Below are positions 1 through 11,435 of a stretch of 64,000 nucleotides of DNA, in pieces (position 1 is the first letter of the stretch; each line of letters starts with the position of its first letter). The translations under genes were made by a program, and so were the position numbers. The DNA lies in contig CP034994.1 of the NCBI GenBank assembly GCA_004026145.2, positions 8,887,025 to 8,951,024 on the forward strand. The letters are read 5' to 3'. This DNA comes from Takifugu bimaculatus (Eukaryota > Chordata > Actinopteri > Tetraodontiformes > Tetraodontidae). The notes below the pieces were generated by a model. It did not search any database. It was not told where the DNA came from and saw only the letters and a list, made by a program, of their open reading frames with translations.

Positions 1-26
1 TCATTTCTTATGATTTCACGTCTTAC

Positions 27-314
27 CATGAACGAGGATTCCTTCGTCCACCAAGACCTGCCACATTCCGACCACCTGGCTCCTGGATTGCAGGCAGTCG
101 CTCTGCTTCATCAGCCAGTCGACCAGCTCTTTCCCGGAGCAGCACTGCCTGGTGGAGACATTCACTCAGGTCGCCTGTTTGAGCTTGTCAGTGTGCACGT
201 CGCGGTAGCGCTGGTACCTGTAGGTCTTCAGGTGATACTTCCTATCCCGGATCAGACCAGGGTTCTTCTCAATCATAACGCTGTAAACTGATCTCGCGGC
301 CTTTACGACGCGGT
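27..314 (-). CDS. rapgef3: rapgef3 (Epac1), two exons of the DEP domain, partial
   Basis: Two exons of a cAMP-activated guanine nucleotide exchange factor for Rap GTPases, spanning most of the DEP domain that helps place the protein at membranes. Exons on the minus strand are 218-314 and 27-148. The intron between them (149-217) is only 69 bp, GT-AG, and splitting a codon across it gives the Epac signature LIRDRKYHLKTYR then QCCSGKELVDW, followed by SRSQVVGMWQVLVDEG. The acceptor before 314 is a pyrimidine-rich tract and the donor after 27 is gtaaga. The rest of the gene (cyclic-nucleotide domain, REM, CDC25 homology domain) lies off the left edge. Divergent placement next to slc48a1 matches human RAPGEF3-SLC48A1 and favours Epac1 over Epac2 (rapgef4), which has a similar DEP domain. 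Confidence 0.85.
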
Positions 315-3300
315 CTGAAAGAAACTTAATAAGAACAGCGAGAAAACGCAAAAATTATTATTTCAAACGGACCAAACAGGGAGAGAAACTGTGTGTAGTA
401 ATAAACTATGAAGGCGTTGGACATTAAAGAAGGAGGAAGTGTAACAGGTGCGCCGGTGGGCTGGAGGAGTCGAGCGCGTTGGGGGAAGAAGCGAGTTTAT
501 TTCCACTCCATGTTTTGCCTGCTGACACGTCAGCAGCATGAGGGAAGATTCCTGTGGGCGCCGAAGTGTAATGTGGTGGTTTGTGAGTGGGTGTGGGGGG
601 CGGATTGTTGCAGGGAGGTGAGACTTAAAAATGTTTTTCCCACACCTCGCTAAGTTTTCAGCACCTACAACTCAGACTTTCACTTTCCGACCACCCGCGG
701 TGTGTTTTCCTTCACTCTTTCAGCCCCCTCGCCGCCGCTCGCTCACCCCCGGACACGTGGAGCTGGTCTAAACCTCCAACTAGACCAAAACCCCCATGCA
801 GATAAAAGGGCTTATGCAACACCTGCAGCAAGCAGCACGTACAGTATATCCAGGCTTTAACACCTGCTGCTTTAACATTTATCATCTTAATCTATTTCAT
901 TTTGCCCCCTCCCCCCCCCACCTTGTGATCCCACGAGTGACTCAGATGTTCTCTGGAGTTTCCAGCTATTTGCCTGAGGTGGGAGCAAATAGCAGCAACG
1001 ACCATCTCCTCTAAGTTAACAAATGACTGCTAACAGCAACGCACCGCTACAACTGCCAGAGCATCGCAGTGCAGGACCCCCATCGAGAACTCACCCTTAT
1101 CTTGGGCTGTTCCCAAGACGTCAACAGGATAAATGTGCCCTCAAGACGTCTGCAGTGCCGAGCTGGATTTATGTTGGCACGAGGTCGCCGCCGTTCTCAG
1201 GGGCCCATTTCCCCCCCTGGGACTCCCACAGCCACGTTCCCAGGCCTGACACACACCAAAATGCATTTTCCATGACCTAACTCATTATGAAAACAGCACC
1301 GTCATTCTGAGCCCCCCATGACTAAACCTGTCAAACACAGAGAGGCTGAGACCTTCTCTACTGTCTGCAAACTGGACTGATCTTCTCTGCATGTCGGTTA
1401 GCTCATTACCTTCTCAGGGAACTGGAGTCCACATGTGACCTCCGCTGACGCTCGAGTTCATACACACAGTAAAAACCCTTTTTATTGCTTAAGTCAATGG
1501 CGCTATGAGGTCATTTTACGATCAGGAGATCCGAATGTGAATGCGCTGCGCCCTTTTTTGCAGAGCTACTGTCGCTACTGAACATCTGCTGCGCGGTTTG
1601 CTCAGACACATGAGAACAAACAAGGCTTTCGCTTGGAAAACAGCTGTAATTGTCGAGATACCATTACAATATGTGTTTTTCTATGACTATTTTTAGGCTA
1701 AAATACGACCAAGACAGTGAGTCAAATGCTTGTGAGGCCGGTGTGTGGTTTGAATGCTGTCTAGTGGGCTCTAGTTATCCGCTCTGCGTCTCCACTGCAG
1801 CAGAGATATTTCAGTCTTTGGTGCTCTCGCGTCGACCTTGGATGGTCTGAGCTGATTGAGATGCAGAACCCGGAACTCTCATAAGTGTGTATAGAAGTTG
1901 GCGCCCAGGCGGATTCTGGATATTAAAAACAATCTGTCTTGCGTGTGGACATTAATGCCTGTTAGAATCTTGACTGAACAAAAGGCAACAAGCTCTCTTC
2001 CTCTGACACGATTCCTCAGCATAATTTAAAATGATTAGGGGATATTACTCAGCTTGTTTTTGGCACTGACCCCTCGCGTTAAAGACAAGGTGAAACCAGC
2101 CCCTACCTGTCCCAGGGGGGCGACCGCTCATTTTCCCTGCACCGTTATCGGGGTTTTAAAAGCTTCTCTTCTCACCGTGCTGTCAAAGAATTTGAAATAA
2201 AGCTGTCTGAGGAGGCCTGAGCTGGGCGAGGCAGGGCGGGAAGGGGAGGGTCAATTAACTGTGTGCCCGTGAGCAGCCTTTAGACTCCCTGCGACTGCCT
2301 GCCTGGCCAGGAATGTGTTTATAAGAGTCGCTTGAGTGGTGATGCAGGGCATAATGGCAACAAAAGAACAAGTTCAGCACTCCACCAGGATGTAAACACT
2401 GCAGCTCAGAACCAGGGTCAGGTGTCAACAATGTCAAATTATTAACAGAGACTGACATGAGCATGCGGGGCGAAGGAGCAAACTCCCCCAGACCACCTTC
2501 TGCAGCAGAAGTCCCCCAACACCCCCCCCCCCCACCACCAGGAGAGCAGCGGGGTGAGTTAACAGAGGCTACACACCTGCTTCATCGTGTCTTTGGAACC
2601 CAGAGACTCTGGCAGCGGAGTCTGCAGGAAAGAGGGAGAAATGTTACAATCATCTCTGCATATCTGAGACATACAAAGACAACAGCAGACGGCTGACTTT
2701 GGGGCAGCATTCCATAGGAACTAGCCGGACTAGTCACTGATGGTAATCTCGCTCAGCAAAGAACAACCAAGTGGCTTCTGAGAGGAAAAATGATTTTTCT
2801 TCCACTGGGATGAAGGTCAACGCACTCACATTAGCCCAATCTGCGCTCCGTTACCATTGTCTCCGGTGCGTTGTGGGTGGGTGGGTGACAAGTGTGCGTA
2901 ATGAAGTGGGAGGAAAAGAGCGAGGAGCGGAGGACAGAGCAGAACCGGCCACCACAGTTCCTCTCATCCTTTAATATGAAAGTCAGCGTTGATGGATGGC
3001 CCGACTGACGCATGCTGCTGGGGCAATAGAGTCAGATCAGCACTTTAACTTGCTGGCAGGCACAAATCAACATCCCCAAGGCTGCACTTTGGTCAAAGTT
3101 CCTCTTTCTGGCTTCATTTTGATGTTTTTATGATTCCCTCTCCACAAACCGTTCCCAAGAAAGTCGTGTCATGTGAAGACTGTTGTTGCTCCCTCCTTCA
3201 TCCAGAAATCCCTCTAGCCTGAGATGATGCCGACACTGGGAGTGAAAGGCAAACAGAAATGTTTGCATGTGCTCAGAAAATGGATTAGCTGCCAGTTCTG

Positions 3301-4600
3301 TGATATCACCCCTCACTGAACAGACACAGGACTCCATTAGGCAGAAACTTTGACTCAGCATCTCTAGCGGCGCTGATGAATACTGAAGCTAGTTAGACAA
3401 TCAGTCAACCTTAGCTGGTGCTGATCACCCTTTCCCAGGATGTCCTGTAGAACCAGCTCCACATCCAAGTCTCCTGTCCCGTCCCGTCCTGTCCTGTCCT
3501 GACATTTTATGCATTTATTGTGTCTTTTATGATAAGGACACTGTTGCCGTCGATGTGAACTTTACACTTTACGTAAATCTTGGTGAGGACACATCTGTGA
3601 GCGCTTTAAAGCCTGGCGCTATTATGTCGCTACCGTTGATTTTAGATTAACTGAAGCCTTTTTACGTAAACTCTTTTGACATATGCGTTCAGGCCTCGTA
3701 CCACCGGGAAGTTCAGGATGTCGCGTGTGAGTCGTGCAGCTGTGTTTGACCTCTTGATGCTTGACATTAAACTCAAAGCAGCCTTGGAACTGCTGTGACC
3801 TGGACACCAAACCCTGACATTTACATTCTTCTACAAACTCTTCTGTAAACTCCAGGGGTGTACTGGATGGACAATAAACAATGCACTATTTATAACCCCG
3901 TAAGGTTGATGTGGCACTTTCATGTGACCTCCCCACACCCAGTCTACTAAAACAATACAGAACAAGACCTGCAGACCGGCAGTCACATTCAACAGCTCCT
4001 GCAACTCCAGACGTTTGGTCGAGCATCAGCACAACACGTTTCCTCTCGCGCCCGAGCCTGGATGTCATTTTAAGGAAAGCTCTGGACAAACACAAGACCT
4101 GTTTACACTGGACAGAAACTTCTGTCCATGCTGCCCTTTCAGAGGAAATTATCTTGTAATAACAATTTCACATCTTTTGTGCATTTTTGACTGTTGACTG
4201 GACATTTTTTCGTCTCTATTTCTACCTTATATGTTATATTGCTACTGCTACGTTTAGACATTATCCCTTAGGTGCAATAAGGCATACTTTAACTTAAATG
4301 AGTGGACCTAGTCAATGTAAATAGCACAATAGTCCAATGTTTAGGTACATGTCCAGGACAGGTATTTTCATTTTGGGTTCTTCATATTTCTATTTTTGAT
4401 TTTACATTACCGAGGTAAAAACATCATAGGCTAATACGGGTATTATTATATACATCATATACAATTCTACATTTAGCCCAAACTACATTTACTATAGTCT
4501 GATTACGTATATTTTTAGTGATTATTTCCCCCAAGATGATCACGTTTCCTTTTTTGAAACGGAGGAGTTTTAAGATGAAAACAACGGCATCATACCCAGC
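315..4600. other. non-coding stretch between rapgef3 and slc48a1, left part
   Basis: No convincing coding exon apart from the candidate at 2577-2621. Short ORFs on both strands show no family resemblance. The stretch is probably rapgef3 intron or 5' flank on the minus strand. It has short low-complexity runs (a C run near 2522-2533, a C run near 909-918, and a repeated gtcct motif near 3478-3500). Confidence 0.5.
2577..2621 (-). CDS. candidate upstream rapgef3 exon
   Basis: A 45-nt minus-strand stretch sits between a good acceptor (polypyrimidine then cctgcag) and a gtgtgt donor. In the one frame whose end phase fits the DEP exon at 218-314, it has no stop and reads into that exon as ...FQRHDEA then DRVVKAAR, which resembles the human Epac1 stretch just before its DEP domain. 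Short exons are easy to find by chance, so this is a guess. Other rapgef3 5' exons and the start codon were not found. Confidence 0.3.
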
Positions 4601-4639
4601 TGATGCCTCTGATGGTCGGGGTCTCCACTGACAGGCGGT

Positions 4640-5110
4640 CCGGGAAGACTTGGTACTGGTGACTCCGAAACAAATGCATCTCGATTCAGCTCTGTTCACC
4701 TTGAACAACCGGGCAACTTTCCGCACACGGGCCTGGTGGGTTCCAGGCATTATTCACGGCGCCATCAGCGGCTCGTTACCAAACGCCGCAGCGGCACAGT
4801 CGGCTCAGGGCTCCGCATTGTGGCACTCCAGAATCGGGCGAGGTTGTGAGCGGCGCGCCCTGGATCCAAACGCGCACCTCGCCGGACGCGCCTGCGACGA
4901 CTGAACGCGTAAATGCTCAGACAGGGATCCCTCACGGAGCTGACGCGCGAGTGCGTGCGTCCGTGCGCGCTCCTCCGCTTTGGAAAGGAACTAGACGGGC
5001 AGAGGTCCTCCCCGCCACTTTTATGTCATAATTAAACACGTCTGATTTATCGTGTTTGACATGGAGCCCCGCAGGCAGGTGCGCGGCGTCGCTCAATGAC
5101 GCAAAAAAGC
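4640..5110. promoter_or_regulatory. CpG-dense block, possible rapgef3 promoter
   Basis: CpG dinucleotides are dense here, against sparse AT-rich DNA on both sides, especially around 4740-4990 (gcggcgcgccc, gccggacgcgcc, gtgcgtccgtgcgcgc). In fish, such islands often mark promoters. The placement would suit the rapgef3 transcription start, since that gene runs leftwards from here. No TATA box or exon was confirmed. Confidence 0.35.
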
Positions 5111-6577
5111 GCAATTTAAACAACGATTTCACATCAATTTTGCCATTTTCCAATAATAATATACGCCGTCATTTCAAGCGTTAATCCCCTTAAAACATTT
5201 ATGTTTATAAGGACATCATAACAACAATAATATAGTGGATTTTTCTCTATGCATTCCTGAGCTCAGCGACGCCGCACAACCGAATCACAACCCCCTGAAT
5301 TTTTCACCAATTCCGCCTCAGCTCAGACATAGTAAAGGTTAATTTCTCGGAGACATAATTTGAATTGGACGGTGCTTTTCACAGGAGCAGCAGAGCCCTA
5401 AAAACACACTTATCAGGTCGTCCAGCTGTGTGGCTGGACTGTAGACACCGAGATAAAATGTAGACAACAGTTGAGGTGGGACGAGAGTTGCTGGTCCGTG
5501 TTTAATTGGTGGTTTAAAACTGCACATTAAATGCACACATGCAGCAGTAAATGAATTATTTTATTTAACTGCGTGGTTATTAAATGATGTTAGATTCTAA
5601 GGAGCAGATGACTTACTTCCCCCATCACTGGTGTGTATCGTCTTGGTGGATAACAGATGGATTTGACAATGGTCTCCATAGCTGTGCAGAAAAGGGACAA
5701 CAGTTGCTTTATTTAAGAGTCAAGGAAGTAAATAGGAACTGTTCTGTATCCGTATCCACAGTCTAATCGATAAAGACCAAGCAACAAACATGTAAACTGT
5801 AAAAAGGGGACAAGGGGACCTTCTGTTTAACTGTGCACTTCATGCTAAACTGTGTGCTGCAGGCTGGGCCAGTTATGTAAGAGTTGTTTTAAATCCTAGC
5901 TATTGTTCCAGTGCAGAGCTGCCCTTCCTGTACTGATGGCAAAGCTTGTTTTGCCATGGCGCTCCTCGAGACACAGATCAAGATGTAAACAGTTGCTTTC
6001 TTGAAGCACCATGACGAGCTCTGCATCGCAACTCTGCTTTCAACTGAAAGGCACGATGGAGGTTCACCTGCATGCCCGGGGATTTATGTCAGGCATAGAC
6101 AGAACAGAGGTCAAAACAGCTTCTCACCAAGTTTAAACCTCCATGGGTTCATGATGGCCAGATAAAGAAAACTGTAGGGAAAAAAGAGCAGTCAGGAGGC
6201 AGATGATGCGTTTGGCACTCTGGCCGGGTGTCTCCTGAAAGGCTGACAGTGTTACAAATCAAGAATGTTCGCTATGAAAGAGCCAGTTTTCCTTCTTATG
6301 ACCTGAGAGGATGTAAATATAATAGTGTGGCTGATAAGAAAGCCAGCTTTGTGTGATTGCTAGAATCTTACAGAATGAGTATTGGCTTTGTGTAAACGGT
6401 CCCAGCATCACTGAGATTAATGCTAGTCATGTCAATAAGATAGTCAGATTATTGGGCAACATTGCTTCAGCTTCAGCTCTGAGCATCTGAGAATGGAAAT
6501 CAACTCCGCATAAGCAACACCTCCACCTGTCCGCTGATTCCTGCATCGCCGCCCTGTCCAGCAGTTTGAAGCTGAAT

Positions 6578-6591
6578 AGCGCCCTCTACTG
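6578..6591 (-). promoter_or_regulatory. CTCF-like motif
   Basis: On the minus strand this reads CAGTAGAGGGCGCT, close to the vertebrate CTCF core. It lies between rapgef3 and slc48a1. Sequence match only. Confidence 0.4.
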
Positions 6592-6731
6592 AGAACAAAG
6601 ATGAGGTGCGATCCGTAACAAATGGGGAGAGAATTCAGTAAATTCCAGAAGCAAATATTCATCTAAAATATTTAAATGTATTACTTACTTAACTTAAAAA
6701 TGAAGTAATTAATTAACACTGCTTTTGCTTA

Positions 6732-6733
<2 letters not shown>

Positions 6734-6798
<65 letters not shown>

Positions 6799-6907
6799 TT
6801 TCTATTTGGGTCCTCTGAGGATGGGAGTGGGATTTCCTGCAACACATCCCCAGTACACCCATGGAATGTGTTCTTTACCAAGCACTTTGGTGGCACACAC
6901 ACACACA

Positions 6908-6946
<39 letters not shown>
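6734..6946. repeat. facing microsatellites (TG)n and (CA)n
   Basis: An almost perfect (TG)n tract at 6734-6795 is followed, after about 98 nt of unique sequence, by an almost perfect (CA)n tract at 6894-6946 (one interruption near 6913). The two are reverse complements of each other, so a single strand could fold into a long hairpin with a 98-nt loop. The long ORFs across this region are artefacts of the dinucleotide repeats. Confidence 0.95.
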
Positions 6947-6948
<2 letters not shown>

Positions 6949-8695
6949 ACAAATACACCTTTTCCTTCCTGTCCCCTGACAGGCTTAAGTATGGTTTGTA
7001 TGGTCTGTTGACTGACCCCATGATCAAAGCAAGCAGACAAACACTAAATCAGACAGTATTAATTGTCAACCTTCCAAAACTTCAGTTCCAGCACATCCCT
7101 CTGAAAGAACCTTTTCCTGACAGTTGTCATTACATCATGGTAAACAGTAAAATAAACCACCCGTTCATGATTGTGTGAATGTGGGGATGCAAAGAAGCGA
7201 CCAGTTGGAATAACACACTCAATTATCGGGGCTGTTAAAGTTGTTTTTTGCCCCTAAATTTGCATATTTTATGAAAACTAACTAAAATGTCTATATTTCA
7301 TGTGCATCGTCAACCATTTCAAGGCATTAAATGATAAGTGGTCAAGTGTTCTGTCTGAAAACCAGAGTAAAATCATATGTAAAACAAAGCAAAGAGAACA
7401 GACTAAACTTACCAGTTGAGGATTTCCACTTCTGGGCTTTCTGCTGGTTTCCAGCCTTTCCTCTGGTCATGTGTGAGATGGTGAGTTCTCAGACTTTGCA
7501 GGGACTGAGCTGTGAGCTGTGTTGCTGGCCACTGCCTCCTGTATCTATCTGGTCGGTCATGGTGCCTCAGGACATGGGCTGAACATCGTGATACAACAGT
7601 GTTTATGCATGTGTGAGAGAGTGGAAGGACAAGGATGGAATGCTCCATGGAAACTACAACTAGAAAATTGCATGCATGTTATTTTTACTTTTGATATACT
7701 GTTTTTTTTAATCTTCTAGTCCTGCTGCACAGTTAATTATTAAAAACATATGTATGTATTCACAAAGGAGATTGACTTATTTTACTTACATATGACCATG
7801 CTTAATTGGCTATTTCATCTGATGAGTAATGAGTGAGGTAATACGCGTAAATAAGAATGATGCAGTAGTAATATAAAGCATTGAGCACCTTTTTCCCCCC
7901 CTTGCAAAACAAAATTTTCCCCATTACTAATTTGAATTTGGAGGTTTCTAAATTGTATTGGGACACTTTAGATGACCAACTAAGCAATAAACTTTTATGG
8001 TTATTCTATGTGTTTATCATTCCTTTGACTCCTAATCTTATATCAGTTTATATGTAAGAGTGTTTCGCAGAGGCGCAGTTCCTTCTGGCGCCACCAGGGG
8101 CGGTATATGAAAAAGTTGTCGGTTTTCTTCTGTACAAAGATGTTTTATGTAAGATAATGGACTACTGTACCGGAGAGACGTGTTTTAAAATGAGCTAGCG
8201 AATTTAGAAAAGACCTCATAAAAATATCAACAACTTAAAAAATGGACTGAGTGCTGTATATTTACTTAATTTATATCTGTATATTAATTATTTTTTTATT
8301 TGACCAACAATTAATGCTTCGACTACGGATGGGAATCCGTTGTGGTGTTGCTTCTTTTTTTGCCAGATGCGATCTTTGCGGTACACAACAGATAAACATT
8401 CATGTCGCTGTGTTGTTGCTACCTGTTGGCTTAAAATATTTAATTGTGTGTCATCGGTACTTATGTTTAAATAGAGATCTACACCGGTGCATGTTGAGCT
8501 GTTGTTGTGGGTAGATTGGCTGATCGTGTTGGACATATTTTTTTTCCGCAATTTCCTTTTATTTCCCGTCAAGGATATTACATAATGTGTCCATAAGCTA
8601 AGCCGCTGTTAGCTCGACTACATCACCATTTGTGCAAACACTTTTATTATTTAGGCCCAGTACAAACTTTTGGACAGCCCGTCTCGGATTTCATA

Positions 8696-9654
8696 ATGGC
8701 AGTCAGCCGAATTTATATTAGCATAGGATATGCTACCTTTGGGACCCTGGTTGGACTCTCAGCTTTCTTGGTCTGGAATATAGCCTACAAACAGCCGTGG
8801 ACGGCGGCCATGGGCGGCCTGTCAGGTACTTTTATGCACTTTAGCGTAAACCTCTGCTTTAAATGTAAGATTATCGCATTTCCAAGACCAGGCCTTTATA
8901 GTCTAACATGACATATTCAAGAAACAGTTATAGGTCCCACACCTGCTGAGTTATTCAGATTTTTGTTCTTGAAAAATGATGGTTCTTCCTCTTCTGGGTC
9001 TGTACTAGCTTCTTGTGCTGTCCCATGTCCACCAGGTTTTCACTTGTCCCCAGTCAGAATATAGGGTTGTATTATTTATCACTGTGGCATTCACCTTGAT
9101 TGGGGGGGGGGGCAGGTAATGCCACCAGAAAAGAACTCCTGTCCCATCCGACTGTGCCTTCACGCCTTCAGTTTTACCAGTGTTTCTGTTTTGTAGGGAT
9201 ATTCCACTAATTGTGGTTTTGTTGTGTATGAACGTTACTTGATGATGTCTCGTGTCTGGCAGGGGTTTTGGCGCTCTGGGCTCTTGTCACACACATCATG
9301 TACGTGCAGGACTACTGGCGCACCTGGCTCAAAGGCCTCAAGTTCTTCATCGCCATTGGTGTGTTCTTCTCAGCTTTGGCAGTGGCCGCCTTCATCATCT
9401 TCCTCACTCTTGCCATCACAGAGAAACAAAGTAATTCTATTTCCTAAGCTCCTAGTCTATGCTGCATTCGTAAGTAGAAAAAAATAAATAAATTCAATGT
9501 TGTTTTTCTTTACACAGCTCCTACCGACCCACGGAGCCTCTACCTCTCCTGCGTGTGGAGCTTTCTGTCTTTCAAATGGTCCTTCCTCTTGGCCTTGTAC
9601 TCGTATCGATATCGTCAGGAATTTGCCGACATCAGCATCCTCAGTGATTTCTAG
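8696..9654 (+). CDS. slc48a1: slc48a1, heme transporter HRG1
   Basis: Multi-pass transporter that moves heme out of endosomes and lysosomes to the cytosol. Three coding exons (8696-8825, 9263-9430, 9518-9654) join at GT-AG sites with matching phase to give 144 residues, against 146 in human HRG1. Four hydrophobic segments are visible: residues about 8-30, 42-60, 68-93 and 108-128. Family hallmarks are QPWTAAMGGLSG after the first membrane segment, the VTHIMYVQDYWRTWLKGL stretch, FKWSFLLALYSYRYR in the last segment, and the C-terminal tail ending FADISILSDF. The start at 8696 is the first ATG in frame and fits the family N-terminus. The gene is head-to-head with rapgef3, as in human. Confidence 0.95.
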
Positions 9655-10223
9655 TTCTGTTACTATATAGAGGATGATAGACTTTGAGAGGCGTTAGGCA
9701 CGCTGAAAAAGCCACTAAAATAGCATTTGTAACAAAGAAGAAAGGCAGGCAGATCGAAGTCCTCTGACGTTCACCACATGGAGTTGCACTTGTTTAAAAA
9801 GCTCTGTGTTTGTACTGTTACTTGCTTTTGCTACCTTTACCGACCTGTGGATTAGTGTCTGAACCTCTGATGACTGGAGCTGCTTTTGAACAAATTACTA
9901 AGCTTTTATTGAAAACAAAGTTGGTGTTTTTTTTTACTGTGGCTTTGTTAAAGACTAAAAGAACTGTGAAGGAGATTAAAGAACGTGGGGATAGGCCTTT
10001 AATTCATTTTCTGGCAACAGGTGAAAACTCCTTAAAAGTAAATCTCCTTTGTGAAACCACTTAGCTCCTGCTGTGTCAATAGTGTTGGGATTGTCTGAAT
10101 GTCTGTCAAAACTGCAGTTTTGAATAACTATCTCAGAATTTGTGATGCCGACCCTGGTAGTTAGCATTTTCACTGTAAAACATTTAACTTGAGCCCTGGA
10201 GATTTCTTTCTTTTCACTGAGTT

Positions 10224-10237
10224 CCACCAGGGGGCAG
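10224..10237 (+). promoter_or_regulatory. CTCF-like motif in the slc48a1 3' UTR
   Basis: CCACCAGGGGGCAG matches the strong form of the vertebrate CTCF core. It lies in the presumed slc48a1 3' UTR, between a conserved gene and the rearranged coiled-coil block, so it could be a boundary element. Sequence match only. Confidence 0.45.
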
Positions 10238-10568
10238 TTCCATCCCTTCTGAAAGTCATGACATTCCTCCGAAGGATTGGACAAATAATGCACTTTAGTC
10301 TTGATGTTTTGCACACAGCCAAAAAAGAAATGTCATGCAATGAAATGTTTTACACTCCCTCTCTGTCGCGTCCACTTCCCTGTTCCTTGTTAGGTATTTA
10401 TATGCTTTGTTTATTTTGCCAGTACGATTCCTGTAAATGGAGTTTAATTGCGCTTTCTAAGTGTCGTTCACTTCCTGCCTGACTTTTACAAAGGCACATT
10501 TTGCAACATACTTGTGCTGGTGAGTGAATGGTTGTGTAAACTGCCACATCTATGTAGAACCTTAACCT

Positions 10569-10574
10569 AATAAA
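10569..10574 (+). terminator. slc48a1 polyadenylation signal
   Basis: Canonical AATAAA about 915 nt after the slc48a1 stop codon. It is the most likely 3' end of that transcript, because no earlier well-placed canonical hexamer was seen in 9655-10568. Confidence 0.6.
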
Positions 10575-10599
10575 GTTACATTTATTGTTAAAAAATCAT

Positions 10600-11340
10600 T
10601 TGTTGCTGTACTGAATACGTCTTTAGGTTGTAATGGTCCCACATACAGAAAAGCATTAGAACCAAGTTTGGGTTTGGAAAGAAATGAAGGAATTCTGACT
10701 TTAAACGCTGAGTTCTGACTAGTTTTTCCAAAGGATAAAACCCAACTGGTCTAACTGTGCTGTCCGTGGGATGGCTGAGAGGAGACCCAATGAAGATCTG
10801 ACAAAGGAAATAAAAGCAACATTAAATGATCCTTCTTCTCTTCGGTGGCGCTTCATCTCCGAGCGGCCCTGACGAAGCTTTGAGGAAAACAGAAGAGAAC
10901 CGACCCAGAGTCTCATCCAGAGCCACTGAGACGGTTCTGGTCTGTTAGCGGCAGTGCTGATGTGGTTGCCTCTGCGGTACGACAAAGGATGAAATGGCCC
11001 CAAGAGTGGAGGCGGACTTCTATCAGAGGCAAAAAGGTTCTAGTTGTGTTCTGAGCTTCACTGCAGGGTCACTGTCAACAGGAAACCAGTCCATGTATGA
11101 CCCGCTGGGATTTCTGGGTTCTTCCTGATGAAAAATCTTTTTACAGCAGTTCGATAAGCAAGGACGCGAGTGGGACGAGGGACGTTGCAGTATTGGACCC
11201 TAAAGTGCAGCTTCATGTACAGAAGATGTAAAATGTGATCTAATCACTGAATGAGTTGACCAAAATTAGAGGAAAAGAAAGTTTAGCAGATTTTTATTTC
11301 ATATCATTCAGTTTCAGTTCAGTTTGAGAGGTGCAAACTT
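10600..11340. other. spacer between slc48a1 and the coiled-coil array
   Basis: No coding sequence recognised. From about 11340 onward the sequence matches the 3' flank of the other array copies (near 15632 and 18617), so the array boundary is near here. Confidence 0.5.
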
Positions 11341-11435
11341 GGATGATGCAGCTTTATCCAGTTTTACAATTGTGCATTTATTATAAACAAGACAGAGAAC
11401 GTTCAGAAATTTCAACTGGTCCTTAAAATATAAAA

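Larger units (their letters stand above)
5111..8695. other. non-coding stretch up to slc48a1
   Basis: AT-rich, without recognisable exons on either strand. It contains the paired TG/CA microsatellites (6734-6946) and two CTCF-like motifs. The segment just before 8696 should hold the slc48a1 promoter and 5' UTR, but no clear core-promoter motif stands out. Confidence 0.5.

Noticed and set aside
4424..4750. 108-codon minus-strand ORF as a rapgef3 exon
   Set aside because: No resemblance to the Epac N-terminus and no acceptor/donor pair in a fitting phase.
6725..7040. Cysteine/valine and histidine/threonine repeat ORFs
   Set aside because: Translation of TG/CA microsatellites.
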